Assembly (NCBI GenBank): GCA_020284085.1
Contig: JACEVL010000057.1
Location: 733,204-797,203 of the forward strand
Direction of reading: 5' to 3'
Source: Aporrectodea caliginosa
Taxonomy: Eukaryota; Annelida; Clitellata; Crassiclitellata; Lumbricidae
DNA length: 64,000 nucleotides
Each line of letters opens with the position of its first letter. Positions within the stretch are counted from its first letter, which is position 1. Under the pieces are notes generated by a model. That model was given only the letters and a program-made list of their open reading frames with translations, made no database searches and was not told the DNA's origin. The translations under genes were made by a program, and so were the position numbers. Below are positions 56,117 to 64,000 of the stretch, piece by piece.

Positions 56117-56404
56117 CTGTCTTTTACAGCAGTACCATCTCCCGAAGGCCCCTCTGTAACAGATCAGTCCATAATCACAGTATAATGTACTGGTACACCA
56201 GACTCTCTCAAATGGACTGAGATCCTCTTCATCACTCATTGCTTCGACGGAAGATGCAGGCTTACAGATCTCATCCGCCATCTGCTTGTTGGCACCGAGA
56301 ATTGCATCGTGGTTGGGAGGCTCCAGCTTCTGATGTTGGACATCACGGAAAAGATTCCCAGCATTTACCACTCCCAAGGTCAGCGTCAACAGCAGAAGAA
56401 ACAT
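56117..56404 (-). CDS. Secreted cysteine-rich peptide precursor, first coding exon
   Basis: ATG at 56404 begins a clear signal peptide (MFLLLLTLTLGVVNA, cleavage near Ala15/Gly16). A polar propeptide-like stretch follows (NLFRDVQHQKLEPPNHDAIL and an acidic SDEEDLSPFER), then a cysteine-rich segment with WCTSTLYC, DYGLICY and WYCCKRQ. The last six residues precede a CAG|GTGTAAG donor in phase 0. Reading through would add Val and a stop, so an unspliced form is also conceivable. The exon phase and cysteine pattern fit either terminal exon at 54282 or 52997. The layout is that of many processed defence or venom-like peptides. I recognise no family and infer no activity. Confidence 0.65.
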
Positions 56405-56437
56405 CGTCCTTCAACAACAAAAACAGTTCTGGCTCCA

Positions 56438-56449
56438 TATAAATATACT
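56438..56449 (-). promoter_or_regulatory. Possible TATA box of the cysteine-rich peptide gene
   Basis: The minus strand reads TATATTTATATGG 34-45 bp before the start codon. If used, the 5' leader would be only a few bases, so the real start may lie upstream. Confidence 0.3.
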
Positions 56450-57620
56450 GAGCACCCTGCTACCGGCGTGATCTTTGCCGCCCTTTTCCCTCTTGCACCG
56501 GTGGCCGCGCACTGCGCTCCTCTGTCCATGGTGACTTGGAGGTCCCATTTGCCCGCTCTCCAACAATGCAGAGCCGTTCCTTCTGTGTGGTTGGTCCGAC
56601 AACCTTCAACGGGCTTCCATAAGGTATTTACCACCTCCCAAACGGTGCCTGTTATCAGTTTCACCGGCTTCTGAAGACTGATTTTTCCGCTCAACCTGGG
56701 TCCGGAGCGCCTACGTGTACTAGGGTGGTTGCATCTCTAATGGGAAATTTTCAACGTCACTTGTTTACTTTCGCCAACCCGGCATTCCGTGGAAATTGGA
56801 TTAAAAGTAATGTAGCCCAAAAATTTCAAAGATCGAACAATATCTAGGACTCTCACAACGTCTTTGAAATTTTGATTTTTATAAATAATTTTCGTCATTT
56901 CGAGTATAAGTATTTGATTCGCATCTTTGAACCTATGTTCAGTTTTCAACAGAAAGGCTAGAGGGTTTTACTTTAGCACAACTAAAAAATAATTTCTACA
57001 TTGCATATGCTCTCGTTGATTGTTTATTATTTATTTTTATTGGCATTTTAGTGGTATTTTGATCCGTGAGTTCCGGAGACCGATAACCACAATTCCATCC
57101 ATTGAAGCACACAATGTTAGGTGTAACTTAAATCTTCAATGCACGACAGTAGACCTACACACTAAGCACATAGTGTCACATATATTATGTAATATATTAT
57201 ACTATATAGTATATCATACATTATACAATTATATAATTATTATACAAGCACAAAGTTTTCATATAAAAGTTTGTGTTCTGAACTACAATCTCCTTTTAGT
57301 TCAAGTTGTAACTATGGACCTAATGCTCTTCCTTCCTCTTGCATCAGCTATTTAACATGTGCTTTATTTTCCCCATTAGAACCAGCTGTAGTCTTAATTT
57401 GTAAAATTGTAATCAACAGCACTTTACATAATAGGGAGACCAGGGCAAGAGAGGTCCTTTTTAGAACACATTTTATATTTTCAAAAATAGATAACACAAT
57501 GCCACAATTTTTTATAGGCATGTTGGAAACTCATAAAGCTAACAGAAATACCTTGAAAATTGACTATATATGATAATATTGCAATATTTTGCAAAATACG
57601 CCAAAACACAAAGTGAAAAT
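56450..57620. other. Non-coding DNA
   Basis: GC-richer sequence at 56450-56720 flanks the peptide gene promoter side. After that it is AT-rich with no exon. ORFs here have no splice or domain support. Confidence 0.35.
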
Positions 57621-57624
57621 GCCA

Positions 57625-58210
57625 CTCTTACCTATAGGCGTAGCTACATGAAGGCAGGAGGAGGCAGTTGCCTCCTCTTGGTTTTTTCATATAGTGGTGT
57701 TTCAATTGATCAATGACCGAAATGATCATGATTTTGGCAATGATCTTTGAAGTTGCCTCCTCTTGAATTAGGGAATTAAATTAGGCCCCTGTGTTCTTGT
57801 GTGAAAAAAGGTCATAGTAGGAGCAGGCCTAAATGCTTGTGAAATTCTGGTTACTACTCCCGCTCAAAAATTCTTGGGAAATTCTGGTTACTACGTTACT
57901 ACCCCCCTCGAAAATTCTTGGGAAATTCTCGTTACTGCTCCCCCGTCGAAAATTCTTGGGAAATTCTCGTTCCTACCCCACCTCGAAAATGTTCTTGGGA
58001 AATTGTCGTTGCTATCCCCTCGAAATAATTTTTTGGAAAACACTCGGTACTCTCCCCCCGGTCGTCAACTTTTCAAATATGTTGGGTACCCCGAGAACCC
58101 TCGATTCCCCTCTCACAGCAAGGGGAGTAGATTAAACACTGAGAAATATGCACTGCTCTGTGAAGTTGCCTCCTCTTGAATTTTAGTCTGGCTACGCCAC
58201 TGCTCTTACC
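57625..58210. mobile_element. hAT-type MITE with perfect 8-bp TSD and internal minisatellite
   Basis: The element spans 57633-58202 (570 bp). Its right end is CTACGCCACTG and its left end TATAGGCGTAGCTAC, imperfect inverted repeats of the CAGTGGCGTAGC type. CTCTTACC lies on both sides (57625-57632, 58203-58210). GTTGCCTCCTCTTG occurs three times near the ends. 57838-58035 holds about five units of roughly 45 bp (AAAATTCTTGGGAAATTCTC, variable). Confidence 0.92.
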
Positions 58211-58544
58211 CCTACACCTTGGGCATATATCCTACTGCTGCTCATGCCCAAGTGGTTGGACAAGTTTGACATGAAGGCAGTGCTAATGGTAATTGAGTTA
58301 TCTGAATTATTTGTTTCACATTTAACAACCGTAACGAGAAAATGAATTAAAACTGTCAGTTGATAGCAAACGACAGTAATTACAGTAAATAATTGCTTGT
58401 CGCCGGGCTCAATAGGGCGCAGCTTTTATGGCACCAGTACTTGCATGTTAAGCATTGAATCCACGTTTCTTCGTGTTGGTCGCTGTAAGCTGTAAAGCTC
58501 TCTGCAGTAAGAACAGTGGAGGCTGGTGTCACTCTCCACTTTAT

Positions 58545-58760
58545 GACACTCTGCTGTTGCTGGTTCTGTTTCTTCTGCTTGTGGTTCCTCTGCTTCTGTT
58601 TCTTCTGTTGCTGGTTCTACTTCAGATTTTTCTGCTTCTGGTTCTTCTGCTTCTAGTTCTTCTGCTGCTGGTTCTGCTTCTGGCTCTTCTTCTACTGGTT
58701 CTTCTTCTGGTACTTCCGCTCCTTGCGCATCTGCTTCTGGTTCTTATGCTTCTGACTCGC
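58545..58760 (-). pseudogene. Glu/Pro/Ala-repeat coding remnant
   Basis: The minus strand keeps one frame of EPEAEEP-type repeats (VPEEEPVEEEPEAEPAAEEL and on) that runs on to CHKVESDT and a Cys-containing tail, stopping at 58438-58440. An in-frame TAA lies just 5' (near 58748). The strong acidic bias on one strand suggests a former coding repeat, but a neutral TTCTGC trinucleotide expansion explains it too. Confidence 0.3.
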
Positions 58761-58864
58761 TGCTTTTTTGCATCCAAAGCAACTCGTTCTCGGCACCAAC
58801 AATTAAAGGAGCGTCAAGCGATCAAGGCCCCATTGACATTGACTAAGTACTAAGTAGCAATAAT

Positions 58865-59700
58865 AATAACTGTAATAAATTATTTTAATCACTAATCAGT
58901 GTAATCACTAGTAATCAGGCATGCAATAATGTCATCGTATTGTAATCTGGACCTACTACAAGTATTTGAATTTATTCCTAGTTTATGTATTCATTGTTGA
59001 TTACAACTATTATGCTTACTGTTTGAGTGTTCGCATATTGATATATGGTAAAACTGTGATGGTGCTGTGCGAGTCCTAAATATTAATATTTTTCACACAA
59101 CTTTTTGTGTGATGTTTCTGGATGGAATGGAACCAAATGGAACCTTGGCGAACAATAGATTCACACCTTTATTTTTAAGGACCACCCCAACGTGTACGGA
59201 TGTTGAAGGGGCGCTATATAAATTCTGATTGATTGATCGATTACTGATTTAGATTAATCAACGTCAATTAAACTAAAAATCGTTTAAAGACAGTTAAGAT
59301 AACAATAATGAAGTCTAGAAAGGCAAAGAATAATGGGCATCGGTGTGTTCATTTTTACCCTACATAAATGGTAATTGAAAGAAGAGCTATTGAAATTCAA
59401 ATGAAGGAGGCAAACCTGGCGAAATTCAGTGTCATTATTTTTATTTAGCAACTTCTATTGCGCCGGTGTTTAATGCACAAGGCCTCGCCTACATCACCTG
59501 CTAATGTGTTCCAAGGCATCGACGGAAAAGCGCATAAAGCCAGGTTGTAATCAGGGCGACATTTAAAAGATCAGTTCGCCAAGGCAATTCATTTTAGAAT
59601 CACATACAGCCTATGTCAATCTTTAGTTACGAGATTGAATAATAGGACTAATGCAATATTCAAATAAAATTGCAAAAAGAACAGCTAAGAAATTCGGATT
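58865..59700. other. Non-coding DNA
   Basis: No exon or repeat end was found, apart from TGATTGATTGATCGATTA at about 59228. Confidence 0.35.
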
Positions 59701-59702
59701 GT

Positions 59703-59780
59703 AGAACCTTGGGTCGATTCTTGTGCCATAGGAAACCCTATTATGTGTTTACTATGGCACAAGAATTAAACCAAGGTTCT
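59703..59780 (+). ncRNA. Pre-miRNA-like hairpin (candidate)
   Basis: Arms 59703-59731 and 59752-59780 pair over 10 bp and 15 bp, separated by one 4-base internal loop, with a 20-base terminal loop. The 3' arm contains CTATGGCACAAGAATT. Size and shape are those of a microRNA precursor, but a tiny inverted-repeat transposon would look the same. Strand is unknown. Confidence 0.3.
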
Positions 59781-59784
59781 TCCT

Positions 59785-60590
59785 CCTGAGGTGTTAAAGA
59801 AATACAAATGAAACCATCTACTAGCTATCATACTTACGAATATAACTGTCGAGCAAAACGATTTTGTGTCGATATCTCGGATCAGGCAGACTTCTTGTTT
59901 TCAACCACGTGCAGTCAGCGGCAACTTGACGAGTTAAGCAGAAGGTTTGCGTTCATTTATAGCAAATTCTTAAGCATCCTGAAATATCTTCACCCGGCTA
60001 TAAGATACGCGTTCATTGTTAGTTCCCTAATCGGCAATTATAAACCGTGCGCTGATGACTGACCAGTGGGGTGAGGCATAATAGAGTCATCGAGTGACAC
60101 CATTGTGTTGTCGGATTTTCCCAACAACTTCTGTTCTTTGTCATTCAGGTGGCATGGTCTCTGGTTGCGCATCACGAGATTAGCTGCCTCCTCGAAAAGG
60201 AACAACTAATACAGATCTCTCTGCTCTAATTTAATCAAATGACTTCTATAGCACATTATCTTAATATCCAATGCGTCAATCGTTGGTTCTTGGAGTGAAA
60301 TCGCAATCTATAGTCATAATTCTTTGAAAAGGCCATGTTGAAATCTGATGGCCACGCTACGACGGTTCAGCAACCCAGTTGATGCAAGTCTTAAGTTCAA
60401 ACTTGAATGATATCAAAGAATTGACAGAACGAACTTTACTGGATGGCGAATTATGATACCTTGGACCATCAAACGTCGACGCCGTTTATTTCATTTGGTG
60501 CTGGGATATTCAGAGACTTACATTTACATGACATTATAGAGGAGCTCAAGAGAACTGTGATGAGTCTCTCATAAAATTACGTTATATCCG
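59785..60590. other. Non-coding DNA
   Basis: An 84-codon ORF at 59808-60062 has no recognisable domain, signal or splice sites and is not called a gene. Confidence 0.35.
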
Positions 60591-60591
60591 T

Positions 60592-60740
60592 TTTCTCTCT
60601 CTCTGGCTCGCTCAGTTTTTTCCTCTGTCAGTCTCTCATTCTGTCAGTCAGTCTGTCAGCCTATATGTCTGTCTGTCTGCCTGTCTGTCTGTCTGTCTGT
60701 CTGTCTCTATCTGTCTATCTCTCTCTCTCTCTCGATAAAT
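60592..60740. repeat. (CT)n/(CTGT)n microsatellite
   Basis: CTCT and GTCTGTCTGTCT runs, imperfect. Confidence 0.9.
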
Positions 60741-60904
60741 ATATATACTATACTATCTCGTTGTCTTCCTAATTCATCACCTAGATCGTTGACTATAGGG
60801 CGTTGGTTCGTTTTCACTCGATGAAGGAGTAAACACTAAATGAAATTAACTATTATTGGTAAAATATAGAGATTCTCTACTTTTGCGAGCATCACTTGCG
60901 AAGT

Positions 60905-61150
60905 GTATTGCATGCATGTATACTCGTATGTATATATGTATACATATATGTACATACTTTTTCATATATGTATTTATATGTATGTACGCATGCATTTAAG
61001 TACGCATGCATGTATGTATGTATGCATGCATGCAAATATGCATGTATATATATGTATGCAATGCAGGTATGTATGTATGTATATATGTATGTATGCATAT
61101 AAGTACGTATAATTTATGCATGTTTGTACATATATATGTATGCATTTATC
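60905..61150. repeat. ATGT-type microsatellite, left of a LINE
   Basis: ATGTATGTATGCATGCATGC variants interrupted by ATATATG and AAGTACG. The same composite pattern resumes at 62393. Confidence 0.95.
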
Positions 61151-61154
61151 TAAA

Positions 61155-62392
61155 TTTCAACAGGTTAAATATGGTGTACCGCAAGGTTCTAATCTAGGTC
61201 CTCTCCTGTTTCTTATATACATAAATGACCTCCCTAATACTTCAACTATTCTCAGTTTTATTATATTCGCTGATGACACTAATGTATTCTATTCTCATAA
61301 ATCCTTACATGAATTATATCAAATAATTAATTATGAAATCACGTATGTGGTTGATTGGTTTAGAATTAATAAATTATCATTAAACATTAATAAAACCAAT
61401 TTTATACTATTTAGATCCCATAGAAAACTATTACCCGAAATTAGTATCCAGTTACTAATTGATGGAAATGTAATACCGCAGGTATCTTCTGCCAAATTTC
61501 TCGGAGTCTGCATCGACCAACATCTAAACTGTTCAGAGCACATTAAATTAATTTCTATGAAAATTGCGAAAAATGCAGGCATTCTGAATCGATTGGCATC
61601 TTACCTACCTCAAAAAGTTCTACTCAACCTCTATTACTCCCTAATATATCCATATCTTGCCTACGGTAATATTGTCTGGGGTTCCAACTATATGTAGGCC
61701 TACCGCTTACATAAAATTAACATTCTGCAAAAAAGAGCAGTTAGAATAATAGCTAGGGTCTTGCCTTCTACACACACTAGTCAGTTCTTTAATAGATTTA
61801 AAATTCTTAGACTTAATCAAATTAATACCATTCAAATAAGTGAGTTCATGTACAGACATAAGCACAAATTGCTACCCTCGGTGTTTAATGATTATTTTAA
61901 TATAACATCGGACACTCATACTCATTTTACTAGACAAGTCGAATCTTATAGAAGAATATTTGCACGCACTAATACAAGGTTATTCGCTTTAAGGTCCACA
62001 GGACCATCAGTCTGGAACAATATCCCTGTCAGCACTCGTCACCTGCCTAACTTGAATTTATTTAAAAAATCCATGCGAGCTCTATTATTAAATGGGTAAC
62101 TGTTTAAATTGCTGTGTTGCCATCGCCTAGTTAAGTTTGTTATGATTTCAAATTGCTTAGACTCTTTTTTTGGTTTCTGTGTATTGTCTGTTGTTGGTTC
62201 TCTGTATACGAACCGTCATTCGCACCACTTCATATGGTACTTAGGTAAAACCTAGTTAGTGGGTCCTGTGACCCTTCAGGGCTCTCCGTTTGTTGCCTAA
62301 ATATAACTAGGCGTTGATACTTGTACTTGTAGTTTGTAATTATGATGGTCAACAATAAAATTTTTTGAATATAGAATTGAATTGAATTGAAT
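61155..62392 (+). mobile_element. CR1-like LINE inserted in a microsatellite
   Basis: The RT frame begins in YGVPQGSNLGPLLFLIYIND and carries the catalytic IIFADDTNVFYSH. It continues through WFRINKLSLNINKTNFILF, KFLGVCIDQHLNCSEHI and LIYPYLAYGNIVWGSNY. A single TAG (61695-61697) interrupts it, after which the same frame goes on (HKINILQKRAVRIIARV; STGPSVWNNIPVSTRHLP) to a stop at 62097-62099. A 3' untranslated region ends in AATAAAATTTTTTG and a (GAATT)n tail at 62372-62390. It is 5'-truncated. The single stop means a young, recently dead copy. Confidence 0.9.
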
Positions 62393-62835
62393 GCATATAA
62401 GTGCGTATTTATGCATGCATGTATATATGTATGTATGTATGTTTATATGTATACATAAATGTACATACTTTTGCATATATGTATTTATATGTATGTACGC
62501 ATGCATTTAAGTACGCATGCGTATGTATGTATGTATGTATGTATGCATGCATGCAAATATGCACGTATGTATATATGTATGCAATGCAGATATGTATGTA
62601 TGTATATATGTATGTATGCATATAAGTACGTATAATTTATGCATGTATGTATATATGTATGTATGCATATAAGTACGTATAATTTATGCATGTATGTATA
62701 TATGTATGTATGCATATAAGTACGTATTTATGCATGTATGTATGTATGTGCATGTATATGCATGTATGTATATATGTATGTGTGTATGTTTGTTTGTATG
62801 CATGTATGAGTGTATGTGTGCATATATATGACTGA
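62393..62835. repeat. ATGT-type microsatellite with 43-bp higher-order unit
   Basis: Within 62600-62730 the compound unit ATGTATATATGTATGTATGC plus ATATAAGTACGTATAATTT repeats about three times. The array continues the one at 60905-61150, with the LINE between them. Confidence 0.95.
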
Positions 62836-62839
62836 TGTT

Positions 62840-63285
62840 AGACTAGAAATTCATCTGTAGACACTGGAACTCGAGAAAGTTGCGACTGCAAGTCTCTCTA
62901 AGACACGTTGAGTCAAAGCAAAAAGTCGAGATTGTACAAATGTTGGTATACTAAATAGTTAATACAGTTTCAAACGAGCATTAATAACTAACGTCAATAT
63001 CGTCCAAATACGAAGGACTTCATAAGATTCGATGTTATTGATAGGCTGTTTGCAACAATTGCATCTATGCTTGTAACCATTAGTCTTCTGTCTGAATCGA
63101 GGTCCTATAATTTTCTGGATCCATCGGCTACTGTCTTGAGATAAGAATAAAAAGCAGATGCTAATCAAACTAAAGTTGTGTGCTTGTAGTCTTTAATTCG
63201 AACATCCTGAATAAATGCGTAGGTTCTAAGTGGCCCAAAGTACACTGATTTAAGCTTGGTTGATTAATTAACTTTAACAGATTAA
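62840..63285. other. Non-coding DNA
   Basis: No recognisable feature. Confidence 0.35.
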
Positions 63286-63540
63286 TTAATTATTCGTAAT
63301 TGCACGCCTCCGCTATCTGTCTTAATTTGAGCTTGTTGTGACGGTTGAAGGATACGTTGACAGGTGTATTAATTAATTATTCGTAATTGCACGCCTCTGC
63401 TATCTGTCTTAATTTGAGCTTGTTGTGACGGTTGAAGGATACGTTGACAGGTGTATTAATTAATTATTCGTAATTGCACGCCTCTGCTATCTGTCTTAAT
63501 TTGAGCTTGTTGTGACGGTTGAAGGATACGTTGACAGGTG
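63286..63540. repeat. 87-bp tandem repeat, three copies
   Basis: ATTATTCGTAATTGCACGCC recurs at 63289, 63376 and 63463. Each unit ends GGATACGTTGACAGGTG. Copies differ at only one or two sites. Confidence 0.96.
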
Positions 63541-63554
63541 CATCAGAATTATTA

Positions 63555-63668
63555 AAATCATTGATAAATAACAGATGCTCTTCGAAATGAAGCTCACGTG
63601 ACCAGAACACAAATCATTGATAAATAACAGATGCTCTTCGAAATTAAGCTCACATGACCAGAACACAA
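63555..63668. repeat. 56-bp tandem duplication
   Basis: AAATCATTGATAAATAACAG to GACCAGAACAC occurs twice with two differences. Confidence 0.95.
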
Positions 63669-63734
63669 ATCTCTTAAATATACAATTATACATGTAAATG
63701 TAAATGTACAGCTATTTCTATAGCGACCGTATGG

Positions 63735-64000
63735 ACTCGTCCCTGCATATGCCTTCAATAAATTGATCGGGTGACATCCTTCTCCATCGCTGGTTTGCCG
63801 GTGTCACGAAATAGAGTATCCCCCATTAGAATTATATCCCCTTGGCGAAAGAAAAGTATCCGGCCGGATGAATCTGAAAGTGAAGGACTATCCCCCCTCG
63901 TGCGAAAGTATCCCCATGAGTCGTAAGAAATCATCTCCCCATTCAAAAAGTATCCCCCTGCAAATTAATTACAAATTCCTAAATTAAGTTTTTTCATAAA
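63735..64000. repeat. Repeat with AGTATCCCC motifs, cut by the window end
   Basis: 63735-63830 is related to 15830-15930. From 63810 on, AGTATCCCC-like motifs recur at least five times at irregular spacing, like the motif-rich ends of the foldback elements elsewhere in the window. Confidence 0.45.

Noticed and set aside
56386..56694. 102-codon ORF upstream of the peptide precursor exon
   Set aside because: It overlaps the promoter side of the peptide gene, has no signal, domain or splice support, and is open on both strands because of local composition.
58455..58853. Leu/Val-rich plus-strand ORF
   Set aside because: It is the antisense of a TTCTGC-type repeat; any former coding sense would be the acidic minus-strand frame.
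59703..59780. A miR-183 family member
   Set aside because: The 3' arm contains TATGGCAC, matching the seed, but the arm is the wrong one and the rest of the mature sequence does not fit; the seed match alone is weak.
60892..62715. Tyr/His/Cys/Met-rich ORFs (YIHTYIHAC, MYVCMY types)
   Set aside because: Translation of ATGT microsatellites; no start context, splice signal or domain.

Overview
This is animal nuclear DNA: AT-rich, intron-containing and packed with metazoan transposable elements and microsatellites. No operons, ribosome binding sites or bacterial genes are visible. A marine invertebrate, most likely an echinoderm and perhaps a sea cucumber, is my best guess from the beta-propeller gene family, the OXR1/NCOA7-like gene and the mix of non-LTR, Ty3/gypsy, piggyBac, hAT and MULE elements. 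The species assignment is inference; no ribosomal or mitochondrial marker is present.

Left part (1-16.9 kb). A LINE remnant is followed by two exons of an immunoglobulin-domain gene (1858-1948, 3078-3183). Then come an internally deleted piggyBac element with intact TTAA flanks, a hAT-type MITE, and decayed exons (7089-7462, 8335-8835) related to the propeller family seen again at 33-36 kb. From 9 to 16.9 kb there are only transposon pieces, a minisatellite and a long ATT microsatellite.

Transposon nest (17-27.6 kb). A Ty3/gypsy element on the minus strand (gag-like ORF, LTR region, 860-residue RT-RNase H-integrase) is cut at 21764 by a MULE-type transposon (21765-27586). Its roughly 220 bp terminal inverted repeats are built of short TTTGGTCGA-type motifs. 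The MULE transposase gene (FLYWCH finger plus MULE DDE domain, minus strand) is itself interrupted by a 2993 bp DNA transposon (23588-26580) with 32 bp inverted repeats and an AGTT target duplication. Ignoring the insertion, the MULE frame is continuous.

Middle (27.6-42.7 kb). Foldback-type elements occupy 29.5-31 kb and a small multi-pass membrane ORF lies at 32.17 kb. Three tandem copies of a beta-propeller coding unit follow (33.2-36.5 kb): one 3'-truncated, one intact, one with a stop and frameshift. LINE fragments close the region.

Right part (42.7-64 kb). A minus-strand OXR1/NCOA7-like gene has five exons with matching splice phases (48967 to 42962). It carries LysM and GRAM-like regions, but no TLDc domain is visible. 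LINE debris and a roughly 1.28 kb duplication follow; each copy of the duplication contains a terminal cysteine-rich exon, and both match in phase a secreted precursor exon at 56404-56117. The putative intron holds a foldback element. The rest is a hAT MITE with a perfect 8 bp target duplication, a pre-miRNA-like hairpin, a LINE embedded in an ATGT microsatellite and short tandem repeats.
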